This document shows positions 25,984 to 34,235 of a DNA stretch of 64,000 nucleotides, one piece after another. Made by a program: the position numbers and the translations under genes. Numbering within the stretch: the first letter of the stretch is position 1; every line of letters begins with the position of its first letter. A model generated the notes under the pieces. It worked only from the letters and a program-made list of their open reading frames with translations, searched no databases and was not told the DNA's origin. The stretch comes from Cohnella laeviribosi DSM 21336 (GTDB lineage Bacteria > Bacillota > Bacilli > Paenibacillales > Paenibacillaceae). The stretch is taken from NCBI RefSeq assembly GCF_000378425.1, contig NZ_KB899817.1, positions 62,001 to 126,000 of the forward strand, given 5' to 3'.

Positions 25984-28247
25984 CCCGGCGTCTCCTCCAA
26001 AAACCCAAGTTTGCGGGCCAAACGGTTCATCGAACGGATCTGCATTTTCGCGCGCTTTTGAGAGCGGGTGACATATGCGGAGCAGAAAAAGACGCGCCCC
26101 TTCGGGTCCTCCGCCGACCGGCCGGCCCGCCCCGCCATCTGAACGAGCGCCGCATCGTCGAACATCGCATGGTGCGCATCGAGAATGCAAACGTCGCTGC
26201 GCGGTATCGTCACGCCTCTTTCCAGAATCGTCGTTGTGACGAGAACCCGCAGCCTGCGATTGCGGAAATCCGTCACCTTATTCCCCCGATCCGGGTCCTT
26301 GGACGACGTGCCGCCGATCGCCTCCCGGGAAAGTCCCCAATCGCCCGCGTGCCGCCTGAGCAAAGCGACGATCGGTTCGACGTGCCGTATGTACGGGACA
26401 AAAATGAACAACTGCGCGCCCCGGCGCACCGACTCGTGCGCCAGCTTGCGGAGCGCCGCCGGAACGCGGCCCCGGTTCACCCATTTGGCAATGGGCGGAA
26501 CCGTCAAACGGGCCGGCACCGGAAGAGGGCGGCGATGGAAGCGGACCGGCACCCGCGCGCACGGCAGGCGCCCGCTTCTGGCTTCCCGCTGCATCGCATG
26601 CGGAGGGGTAGCGCTTAGAAAAACGGTCGCCCCCATCCGCCGCTGCGCCTTCATCGCGGCATAATGCAGCATCGGATCGTTATGGTACGGAAACGCATCC
26701 AGCTCGTCGATGAGCACCAGATCGAACGCTTCCTGGAAACGGAGCAACTGGTGCGTGGTCGCCAGCGTCAACGGCGCGTTCGACCAGCGATCTTCGCTGC
26801 CGCCGTACAGAACGGCCAGCTTCGTGCCGGGAAAAGCCTTGGCAAGCCGGGGCGCCAGCTCCAGCACGACATCCCGCCGGGGCGTCGCGACCAGCGCCCT
26901 TCCTCCCCGGCTCAGCACTTCCTCCAGCAGCGGGAAAATCATCTCGGTTTTGCCGGCGCCCGTCACCGCCCAGAGGAGAAATCTCCGCGAAGGCGGCTTG
27001 CCAAGCTCCCGGTTCGCATGCGGCACCAGGCGAAGCAAGCAAGCCGGCAGCCGCCGGCGAATGCGATCCGGCAGCCGTCGCCCCCACGCGCGCGACAATC
27101 GGCCCGACAAGCCGTGCTGCTCGCCGGCAGAAGCGCGTTTGGCTTGCCTGCGCTCGTCGCGCCCCCGCCCGCCGCGATCGCCGACTTCGCGAAGGAATCG
27201 TACGGCGGCTTCGGAAGCGCGCAGCTGCGGCTGACTGAGTCCCCAGCGGTCCACAAACAGCGGGGACCCGGAATCGCCGGCGTCATGGGGCGGATGACCC
27301 AAAGACGCCATCTGTGCCGGGCCTGCGACAAGCAAGCCGCACGCCCGGCTGCGCCCCATCGTGATGCACGCCTCGCAGACGGCGCACGAATCGCTGCCGC
27401 ACGAAGCGCACGCCGAGCGGCGCATGCGGTTCTCGCCGCTCCCGCAGCGGCGGCAGCGAAGCCCTCGCCGCCCGCGGGGCGGCTCGATTGCAGCGGCAAG
27501 CCTTGCCTCGCCCAACAAGGCGGCGAGCTGCAGATGGCGCAGCGCGTCGCCGCTATCCGCCTGGGACAGCAGGCCGAGCGCTTCGTCCAGCAGCAGCGAA
27601 CGTCCTTCAAGCTGCCTTCCCGCCTGCCTTGCGGCCCGTAGCAGCTTAGCCGCTTCGTCCCGATGCCAATCCGCCCCGGCCCCGACACCTCCGTTGCCGC
27701 ATCCGGGTGCATATCCGCCGCTGAACCCGCTTTCGCCTCCATCCCCGCCTGCTTTCGCGTTTCCGCCTCCGCATCCATTTCCGTCGGCGTCCCCGTTCCC
27801 GCCGCCGCATCCACCGCCGTTCAAGCGTCTCCAATCCGCAACCCTCAGCGCGTCGACCGCAACAGAATGGGTGCGGTGGCCGGCATTCGCGCGCGTTCGG
27901 AAACCCCAGAGAGCCAACCGCCCCCTCTTTTTCCGCAAAGAATCGTTTCCCTGTCCCGGTCCCGCCGCTTCCTGCAGAAGCCGGCTCGCTTCTTCCGGGC
28001 TCACCCGCTGCGCGCCCATCCGCTCCATCCGCTCCTTCAAGCGCTCGTACACCGCTTCCGCCGCCCCCAGCGGCAGCATCGGGCGCAGACGGCACAGCCA
28101 TTGCGCTCCCGCATGCGGAATGGGCGCCCTTTCCGCCAACCGGAACCACTCGTGCATCCAGAACATCAGATCCGTCTCCCAAGAAACCGTCCAGAACGGA
28201 TAGGCGCGCCCTTCATCCGTTATCGCGACATAAACGACCGCTTTCAC
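25980..28247 (-). CDS. comFA: ComFA, DEAD/DEAH-type DNA-uptake ATPase with Gly/Cys-rich insertion
   Basis: Motor helping pull single-stranded DNA into the cell during transformation. 755 residues, clearly longer than B. subtilis ComFA. An N-terminal domain (1-140), a low-complexity Gly/Asn/Asp insertion with several Cys (about 143-192), a multi-Cys zinc region starting CRRCGSGENRMRRSACASCG near 265, then helicase domains: Walker A AVTGAGKTEM (427-436), DEAD-type DELD (514-517), SAT in VFLSATPPH, and QMAGRAGR in domain 2. GTG start with GAGGGGG eight bases upstream; the longer frame to 28409 covers a terminator and is rejected. Confidence 0.93.
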   Translation of the reverse strand: MKAVVYVAITDEGRAYPFWTVSWETDLMFWMHEWFRLAERAPIPHAGAQWLCRLRPMLPLGAAEAVYERLKERMERMGAQRVSPEEASRLLQEAAGPGQGNDSLRKKRGRLALWGFRTRANAGHRTHSVAVDALRVADWRRLNGGGCGGGNGDADGNGCGGGNAKAGGDGGESGFSGGYAPGCGNGGVGAGADWHRDEAAKLLRAARQAGRQLEGRSLLLDEALGLLSQADSGDALRHLQLAALLGEARLAAAIEPPRGRRGLRCRRCGSGENRMRRSACASCGSDSCAVCEACITMGRSRACGLLVAGPAQMASLGHPPHDAGDSGSPLFVDRWGLSQPQLRASEAAVRFLREVGDRGGRGRDERRQAKRASAGEQHGLSGRLSRAWGRRLPDRIRRRLPACLLRLVPHANRELGKPPSRRFLLWAVTGAGKTEMIFPLLEEVLSRGGRALVATPRRDVVLELAPRLAKAFPGTKLAVLYGGSEDRWSNAPLTLATTHQLLRFQEAFDLVLIDELDAFPYHNDPMLHYAAMKAQRRMGATVFLSATPPHAMQREARSGRLPCARVPVRFHRRPLPVPARLTVPPIAKWVNRGRVPAALRKLAHESVRRGAQLFIFVPYIRHVEPIVALLRRHAGDWGLSREAIGGTSSKDPDRGNKVTDFRNRRLRVLVTTTILERGVTIPRSDVCILDAHHAMFDDAALVQMAGRAGRSAEDPKGRVFFCSAYVTRSQKRAKMQIRSMNRLARKLGFLEETPG

Positions 28248-28303
28248 CGCCCAGTCCCCCTCGTTTTTCGAAATAACCGGATCACCGGCGCCCGGACCAT
28301 CGA

Positions 28304-28352
28304 CAAAAAAAGCACACCCGCGCGCGGCCAACCTGGCCCGCAAGGTGTGCTT
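28304..28352 (-). terminator. Intrinsic terminator upstream of comFA
   Basis: Minus strand AAGCACACC (28352-28344) pairs with GGTGTGCTT (28318-28310), enclosing a GC-rich 25-base loop and followed by TTTTTGTCG. It ends transcription from the degU side, so comFA must be served by a promoter in the next 55 bp or by read-through. I could not identify that promoter or a ComK box. Confidence 0.75.
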
Positions 28353-28440
28353 CACCCGAACTGATGCAATTGTTAAAAACAGTATACTCCCATTTGCGCC
28401 AAAACACAATCCGGCCTGCCCTCACGCCCTGGCCCCGTAC

Positions 28441-28488
28441 CAACCTACGTGCCAACCTGCGTGCCAACCTGCGTGCCAACCGACGCGC
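28441..28488. repeat. Four 12-bp tandem repeats
   Basis: The unit CAACCTGCGTGC occurs four times head to tail (copies 2 and 3 identical; copy 1 has one change, copy 4 three) in the 290-bp gap between comFA and the 144-aa membrane protein. Apart from this and the terminator I see nothing in the gap. Confidence 0.85.
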
Positions 28489-28539
28489 CTCCCAACGCGC
28501 AAATCCACGCGCCTGCCTTGCGCACCCCAAAAGCCAAGT

Positions 28540-28974
28540 TCAGCGCGGAAGCAGCCGCAGGTGCTCTTCGTTCGACAGGTTCACCCACACCAGCCGGCGC
28601 TGCGGCGGAATTCCAAGCGGCAGGCGCTCCATAGCCGCCCCCCCTGCCTGACCGCCCTTTTCGACGGAGGAGGACCATCCGCGAACAACGCCGACCCCGC
28701 CGTCCGTGCGCGAGGCCAGAAGCGAAGCGATTTTGCCCGTGTCGTCAACCGAAGACGGCTCCAGCACGATCGTAATCCCGACCTCGCGGCCGGTTCTCCA
28801 CGCAAAATGCCGCAACGCCCTCACATATCCCTCTATCTGCATCTGATGATTGCCGGCAACGAGTACAAAATGGCTTTCCTTCTCCCCGGCCCCGCCCTTG
28901 CGGGCGCTCCACCAACGGACGCAGCAGGCCGCTGCCGCATAGGCGGCGACAATCCATATCAGATCGACCATCAT
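28540..28974 (-). CDS. Small membrane-anchored protein of unknown function
   Basis: 144 residues: an N-terminal transmembrane helix (VDLIWIVAAYAAAACCVRWW), then a soluble domain beginning KESHFVLVAGNHQMQIEGYVRAL and continuing with EVGITIVLEPSSVDDTGKIASLL, an alternating beta/alpha pattern reminiscent of a reduced nucleotide-diphospho-sugar-transferase-like fold, but without a clear catalytic motif. I have no firm family name. The ATG at 28974 is eight bases after GGAGG; a GTG at 28977 is also possible. It lies between degU and comFA, and ends before a terminator that separates it from comFA. Confidence 0.72.
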   Translation of the reverse strand: MMVDLIWIVAAYAAAACCVRWWSARKGGAGEKESHFVLVAGNHQMQIEGYVRALRHFAWRTGREVGITIVLEPSSVDDTGKIASLLASRTDGGVGVVRGWSSSVEKGGQAGGAAMERLPLGIPPQRRLVWVNLSNEEHLRLLPR

Positions 28975-29033
28975 CACGCTCGCCTCCCCGCAGAATAACG
29001 GCTCATGTCCGAAGCCTGATCATTCTTTGTGAT

Positions 29034-29047
29034 ACAGCATATGCTGT
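29034..29047. other. 14-bp perfect palindrome downstream of degU
   Basis: ACAGCATATGCTGT is a perfect dyad in the 300-bp gap between degU and the 144-aa membrane protein, upstream of the latter. It could be an operator or chance. The rest of the gap holds only the degU terminator. Confidence 0.35.
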
Positions 29048-29158
29048 CGGGAAAAGTCAGGTTCCGTTCGCCGCCGGAAGGCGAAGCAATGCCGCAATGG
29101 CGGAGAACCTCAGAAAGCGTTTGCAAATCTGCCGACCCGAATCCGCGGCTTTCACAAC

Positions 29159-29184
29159 CAAAAATAAACCGCCCGAAGGCGGCC
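29159..29184 (-). terminator. Intrinsic terminator of degSU
   Basis: Minus strand GCCGCC, UUCG tetraloop, GGCGGU followed by UUAUUUUU, 90 bp after the degU stop codon. Confidence 0.88.
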
Positions 29185-29275
29185 TGTTTCGTCGCTAACC
29201 GGTTAACCGGCGCCTTTCGAACGGATCTTCGAACGCTATCGCATACGGCGGGCATCCCAACCAGATTATGTAAAC

Positions 29276-30001
29276 TTACAGCGTTACCCAACCGTATTTG
29301 ATCGAATTGATGACCGCCTGCGTGCGATCGTCGACTTCCATTTTCTGCAAAATGCTGCTGACGTGATTTTTGACCGTCTTTTCGCTGATGAACAGGTTTT
29401 CCCCGATGGACTTGTTGCTCTTGCCTTCTGCCATCAGCTTCAGCACTTCCGTTTCACGCCGCGTCAGCGGATTGTTGCCGTTCATCGCGAACTTCGTCAC
29501 CGTCTCCCGGCTTGCCGCAGCGCCCGATGCCGCTCCGATCTCGTCGAGGTACGTCATTCGGCGCAGTTGGTTGATCAGCTTGCCCGTCACCTTCGGATGG
29601 ATGTAGGCATGCCCCTCCGCCACGGTGCGAATGGCATTGACGAGCGCTTCGGCCTCCATGTCCTTGAGCAGATAGCCCGAAGCTCCCTTGCGCAGCGTCT
29701 CGAACACGTAGCTTTCGTCGTCGTGAATGGACAGAATGATGACCTTGATATCGGGGAAAATGTCCCGCAGCCGTTCCGTCGCCACTACGCCGTTTTCGAC
29801 CGGCATGTTGATGTCGAGCAGCACCACATCCGGCTTCGTCCGGTTGCAGAACTCCAACACCTGAATGCCGTCGCTGCACTCGCCGATTACCTCCAGGTCG
29901 GATTCCATATTCAGAATTCGTTTCAAGCCTTCCCGAAACAACTGGTGGTCATCGGCAAGCAACACTTTGATTTTGCGGTTTTGCGTTTTATTTTCCATCA
30001 T
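29276..30001 (-). CDS. degU: DegU, NarL-family response regulator
   Basis: Controls secreted enzymes, competence and motility in Bacillota. 241 residues. Receiver domain (about 10-125) with acidic LLADDHQLFREGL, phospho-Asp in PDVVLLDINMP, and switch residues LSIHDDESYV and LKD; then a linker and a LuxR-type HTH (LTRRETEVLKLMAEGKSNKSIGENLFISEKTVKNHVSSIL). The start is the ATG seven bases after AAAGGAG, 14 bases inside degS. Another 14 upstream codons are open but belong to the degS tail in another frame. Confidence 0.98.
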   Translation of the reverse strand: MMENKTQNRKIKVLLADDHQLFREGLKRILNMESDLEVIGECSDGIQVLEFCNRTKPDVVLLDINMPVENGVVATERLRDIFPDIKVIILSIHDDESYVFETLRKGASGYLLKDMEAEALVNAIRTVAEGHAYIHPKVTGKLINQLRRMTYLDEIGAASGAAASRETVTKFAMNGNNPLTRRETEVLKLMAEGKSNKSIGENLFISEKTVKNHVSSILQKMEVDDRTQAVINSIKYGWVTL

Positions 30002-31166
30002 AGCCCAACTCCTTTCGCAGCTCTGCTTGAATCGGAACTTCAATCGTAATCGTGGTACCTTGTCCGACGCCGGATTCGAAAGAAATCTTCCCCTGAAGCA
30101 GGTCGACTCGCTCCTTCATTCCGATCAGACCGAACTTGGAATGGGTTCGCGCCCTCGACTCTGCAACGTCGACATGGAAACCGACGCCGTTGTCTCGAAT
30201 GGTAAGCCGAATCATCTCCTCCGAAAACACAATTTCGAGCGTCACAAGAGACGCCTCCGCATGCTTGTATGCGTTATTGAACGCCTCCTGAACCAGGCGG
30301 AACATCGCCGCCTCGAACGCGGATGGCATGCGTTTCTCTCTGCCGATTACGTCGAACTTCGTCCGAATGGACGTCCGTTCCTCGTAATCCTGGACGAACT
30401 TGCGCAGCGTAGGAATCAGACCGAGATCGTCCAGCGTCATGGGGCGTAGGTTAAAAATGATTTTGCGAATCTCGCCGAGATCGTTGCGGAGCTGATGCTT
30501 CAGGTCGATTAACTCGCCGCGCACGACTTCCATATCCTGCATCCCGAGCATGCGTTCCGCGATTTCGGTGCGCAGGACGAGATTGGCGAGCGACTGGGCG
30601 GGTCCGTCGTGGATTTCCCTCGCGATCCTCTTGCGTTCTTCCTCCTGGGCCAAAATGATCTTGAGTCCGATCAGCTGACGGTTTTTGCTCGATTCCAAAA
30701 TGCGCGTCACCTGCGACAGATCCCCCGACAGATAGTCCAGAACCACGTTCATCTGCGAGCCGATCGCCTCGGCCCGCTCGATGGAACGCTCGACTTTGCG
30801 GACGCGGCTCTGCAGCTCGCCGCGCCGCTTCTTCAGGTAGTTCTCTTTCTCCCGGTAAACCATTAGATCCAGCAGCAGGTTGGTCGCCTTTTCGTATGCG
30901 GATTTGATGTCCTTCTCGGTGTAGCGCACAAAGTCGCGGCTTACTTCCGCAAGCCGAACCCGGGCCAGCCGGTAATCCCGTTCCAGCCGGTCGACCGTAT
31001 CGATGACCCGGGTCGTCTCCTCCAGCACCTGTTCGAGCTCCCGCTCCAGCGATTCCAGCTCCATCCTGGCCGATTCGCCTATTTCAAACACTTGCATTTT
31101 GCTGTCTTCCATTACCTTGACGGCATTCTGGATGACACGGTCAATCTGGTCCACAGTATCTTCCAC
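29988..31166 (-). CDS. degS: DegS, cytoplasmic sensor histidine kinase
   Basis: Phosphorylates DegU. The 392 residues lack membrane helices, as in B. subtilis DegS. N-terminal sensor coiled coil (about 1-175), HisKA_3 with phospho-His in AREIHDGPAQSLANLVLRTE, and HATPase domain (VQEAFNNAYKHAEASLVTLEI, IRDNGVGF, FGLIGMKERVDLL). GTG start with AGGGGG ten bases upstream. Overlaps degU, so kinase and regulator are translationally coupled. Confidence 0.98.
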   Translation of the reverse strand: MEDTVDQIDRVIQNAVKVMEDSKMQVFEIGESARMELESLERELEQVLEETTRVIDTVDRLERDYRLARVRLAEVSRDFVRYTEKDIKSAYEKATNLLLDLMVYREKENYLKKRRGELQSRVRKVERSIERAEAIGSQMNVVLDYLSGDLSQVTRILESSKNRQLIGLKIILAQEEERKRIAREIHDGPAQSLANLVLRTEIAERMLGMQDMEVVRGELIDLKHQLRNDLGEIRKIIFNLRPMTLDDLGLIPTLRKFVQDYEERTSIRTKFDVIGREKRMPSAFEAAMFRLVQEAFNNAYKHAEASLVTLEIVFSEEMIRLTIRDNGVGFHVDVAESRARTHSKFGLIGMKERVDLLQGKISFESGVGQGTTITIEVPIQAELRKELGYDGK

Positions 31167-31324
31167 GAATCCATTTCCCCCTGCGCCATCCCTGGCAACT
31201 GCCCGCGCGCCAACTTATGCCCGCGCAGCGACCGCCCGCTCCCTGACTTGGAAAAGGGGCTCGCTTCCATCATATCATATTTTATGGGGTTAGAAAGCCG
31301 GATATGGGACTTTGGACCGAAAGA

Positions 31325-34015
31325 TTAACGAATTGTAATGCTTTTGTCCGCCGCGTTCCAGTCGACTTTCTGGCCCAGTTGCTCCGAAACGACCCGGATC
31401 GGAACGAGCACGCGTCCGTTGCGGATGATCGGGGACGTCTTGGTCGCGATGCGGACGCCGTTTGCGATCAAGTCGGGTTTTCCGGGCCACAATTCGAGCA
31501 TCCGGTCGCCGCGCAGCACCGTCACCCGCTTGAGCGTAGCCTCCCAGTCGGCGCTGCCGCCAAGCGATTCGGAGACAAAGCGAAGCGGCAAATACGTCGC
31601 TCCGTCAATCGCGATCGGGGCGGTGTCCAGCGTAACGGCCTTGCCGTTAACGGTCGCCTGCTTGCTGTTCAGCGTCAGCTTGATGCTTGCCGCGCTGCCG
31701 AAGGACGTTCCGGCCGCCGTCTGCAGCTTCAGATCGTCGAACGCGACCTCGCCCTGCAGAGCCCGTTCGTCCTGGTCTTTGGCCAGGTTGACGACGTACA
31801 GTTTCGTCAGCTTCGCCGGATACGTCAGTCCCGCCGACGCCAAATCGACCTTCAACGTTTTCCAGCCCGTCCAGTCGATCTTCGAAGCGAGCGTGACATA
31901 GACCTGCTTGCCGCTTGCGTTCAGGAATTCGGCCCGTAGCCAGTTGTAGCTGTTATCGCCCAGCACGTCCAGCGATAACGTACTCGGATTGCCGTCGACG
32001 GTAATGCCCGCGCCGCCGTTCAGCACCGCGTAGGCGAAGCGGTCGCCCGTTCCGTTTGTAAAATCGTATTTCAGATCGAGCACCTGCGAGGACTCGCGGC
32101 CCGCCATTCCGGTCACAAGCGAAGCCGTTCCCTGCGTCTCGGCCGGCAGCCCGCTGAAGCCGATGTTGTACGCGACGTTCTCGAAGTTCTCCAGTGTCTT
32201 CTCCGCCCCCACGGCAAGCGGCACGACCGTCGAGAACCCGTCGTACCGGGCGATCGCATAGCCGATCTTCGTATCCTTGCCGACGCTCTGCACCGTAATG
32301 TTGCCGCCTGCCGCATTCGCCGCAAAGCCGCGGAACTCCCACTTCAGCGAAGACGCCGGCACCGTCACCTCGCTGCCGTCCGCAAGCTGCGCCTTTACCG
32401 GCACCGAAATCGTCACGCCGTTTGCAAGCACCGTCGTGCTCGGCGATGCGGTCAGCCGGTTGATCTCGCCGCCTCCGACGACGTGAATCCCGATCGAGTT
32501 GCTGGCGCTGCCCGCCTTCACCGTAATCGTGCCGTCGCCGGGCTTGGACGCCGTGAACACCCCGCCCTTGAACGTGCCGACGCCGCCGCTCGCCGACCAG
32601 ACCGGCGTCAGCCCGCCGGGGTCGATCGGGTTGTAATACGTATCGTAGGCCTTGAGCGCGTATGTCGCCTGCTGGCCGATGAACAGCGTCTTGGCCCCGC
32701 TAGCCACGATCCCCTTGACGGAGCCCTGCGGAGCCAGCGTGAAGACGCCGATGCCGTTAGCCACAAGCCGCTGCGTCGTCCCGTACGACGTCGGATGCGT
32801 CAGCTTCACGTCGAATTCCCCGAGAGGCCGCGACACCATCGTCGTCGAGCCGCCCCCGTCCAGGTTGACCGCCTTGTAGGCGCCGAGCTGAATGAGAATT
32901 TGCTGCAGTTCGCTCAGCGTCACGCCCTTGCGGCTTCCGTTCTCCTCCACCGTGACCAGGTAAACGGTCTTGCCGTCCGCCGAATAGCCGACGGCCGTGC
33001 GGGCGCGGTCGGCGTTGCCGCTCAGGCCGCTGATGTCGCGCGAGAACGGAGCCGCCTTGCCGCCATCGACCAAAATCGTGTGCCCGCTCACCATCATCTG
33101 GAACGTCGTCGGATCGTAGCTTTTCCCGTTGGTCAGCGAGGTAAGAGAGGAGGTCACCGTCACCTTCTGCCCTACGGTCAGGCTCTTCTTGATGAATTCC
33201 GCCGCGTCCTTATGCCCGCGCAATATGTAACCGTTCGCCGGAATCGGCGTTGCGATCGCCCGATCGACGGCGACCTCCTGAACGACGCCGTCGACAACGA
33301 GCGCTTCGGTCGGCGTCGTCCCGCTGTTCTTCGGACGCTCTTCCCCGGTCCAGGCGCTCGTATACATGTATAGCGCGTTGACATGGCTGTAGCCGTTGTC
33401 CGGCTCCGTTCTGTAGGCGCTTTTGTTGATGCCGGTCAGAGGAAAAGAACTTCCGTCCCCGGCGTAGACCGTTCCGCTGAACGCGAACTGGTCGATGATC
33501 GGCTTCTTGTCCTTGGTCACGCCGAAAGCATACATGCCGATCAGCTTGGACGTGCTCGTCACCAGCTGACCGCTTGTAATCTGCGCGCCCAGAGGCGCGC
33601 CTTCGCTGCCGGAGGACGTGTTGAAGACGTCGCCGTTGATGCCGGCTACCGCTCCCGTCTCTTTGGCCATGGCGCCTACGGACTGCCGGGCCGTGACGCT
33701 GCCGTTCTTGCCGCCGAGCGCATTCAACTGGACATACGGATTGGTGAGGTCGATGGCGAGGACGTGAACAAGCTCCGTGCTTTTGGTGGAATCGGAGGGA
33801 ACCCATCGGTAATCGATTTGGCGCGCTCCGGAGGTTACGATCGTCTCCGACTGCTTGACCAGCTTGTACGTCACCGTCGCGGCCGCTGCGAGCGGCGGTT
33901 TGGCAAACGGCCAGGCCGTACCGACCGGTCCGACCACTGCGGACAGCGCGATAGCCCCGGACAAAACCGGAATCCAAATCTTGCGATACAGGTTGGAATT
34001 CGATTGAAAAGCCAT
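31325..34015 (-). CDS. Secreted phosphodiester glycosidase with stalk (Cu amine oxidase N-terminal-like) domain
   Basis: 896 residues. Signal peptide (KIWIPVLSGAIALSAVVGPVG, AAAA cleavage region about 45). A NAGPA/exopolysaccharide phosphodiester glycosidase domain (about 80-410) with AGINGDVFNTSSG, VSGHTILVDGG, RTAVGYSADGKTVYLVTVE and the signature KAVNLDGGGSTTMV. Two Ig/Big-like segments (about 420-590), a carbohydrate-binding-like region (600-760), and a C-terminal stalk domain repeat with YLPLRFVSESLGG and VLVPIRVVSEQLGQ. Acts outside the cell, probably on a wall- or matrix-linked sugar phosphodiester; the true substrate is unknown. GGGAGA five bases before the chosen ATG; 18 upstream codons lack a ribosome site. 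Confidence 0.9.
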   Translation of the reverse strand: MAFQSNSNLYRKIWIPVLSGAIALSAVVGPVGTAWPFAKPPLAAAATVTYKLVKQSETIVTSGARQIDYRWVPSDSTKSTELVHVLAIDLTNPYVQLNALGGKNGSVTARQSVGAMAKETGAVAGINGDVFNTSSGSEGAPLGAQITSGQLVTSTSKLIGMYAFGVTKDKKPIIDQFAFSGTVYAGDGSSFPLTGINKSAYRTEPDNGYSHVNALYMYTSAWTGEERPKNSGTTPTEALVVDGVVQEVAVDRAIATPIPANGYILRGHKDAAEFIKKSLTVGQKVTVTSSLTSLTNGKSYDPTTFQMMVSGHTILVDGGKAAPFSRDISGLSGNADRARTAVGYSADGKTVYLVTVEENGSRKGVTLSELQQILIQLGAYKAVNLDGGGSTTMVSRPLGEFDVKLTHPTSYGTTQRLVANGIGVFTLAPQGSVKGIVASGAKTLFIGQQATYALKAYDTYYNPIDPGGLTPVWSASGGVGTFKGGVFTASKPGDGTITVKAGSASNSIGIHVVGGGEINRLTASPSTTVLANGVTISVPVKAQLADGSEVTVPASSLKWEFRGFAANAAGGNITVQSVGKDTKIGYAIARYDGFSTVVPLAVGAEKTLENFENVAYNIGFSGLPAETQGTASLVTGMAGRESSQVLDLKYDFTNGTGDRFAYAVLNGGAGITVDGNPSTLSLDVLGDNSYNWLRAEFLNASGKQVYVTLASKIDWTGWKTLKVDLASAGLTYPAKLTKLYVVNLAKDQDERALQGEVAFDDLKLQTAAGTSFGSAASIKLTLNSKQATVNGKAVTLDTAPIAIDGATYLPLRFVSESLGGSADWEATLKRVTVLRGDRMLELWPGKPDLIANGVRIATKTSPIIRNGRVLVPIRVVSEQLGQKVDWNAADKSITIR

Positions 34016-34151
34016 TTCTTTCTCCCATATTGTAAAATTTACTCGAAAGACCCTGGACTTAACGCCCATTTCTCTCTATTAATGTAGACTCTATTGAAGG
34101 CGAAAAGTTACATTCGATTAAAAGATTTATAGCAAAAATATTTTACCGCCC

Positions 34152-34214
34152 AAAAGAAAAAAGCCGTCCAAAACCGGGAAAACGCGCCGGCCAGGATCAG
34201 CTCCGATACGGCTT
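34152..34214 (-). terminator. Intrinsic terminator of manC
   Basis: Minus strand AAGCCGT (34214-34208) pairs with ACGGCTT (34167-34161), with a long, partly structured loop between, followed by TTTTCTTTTG. Starts 21 bp after the manC stop codon. Confidence 0.72.
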
Positions 34215-34235
34215 CGAAATGAATCCGCCTTCTTT

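Noticed and set aside
25984-26190. 69-codon N-terminal extension of comFC
   Set aside because: It is entirely within comFA in another frame; the ATGA-overlap start at 25983 has a good ribosome site.
28441-28488. Repeat array considered as CRISPR
   Set aside because: Units are 12 bp, directly adjacent, without spacers, and there are no cas genes.
28974-29291. 105-codon minus-strand frame between degU and the membrane protein
   Set aside because: It runs across the degU terminator, has no ribosome site and no family features.
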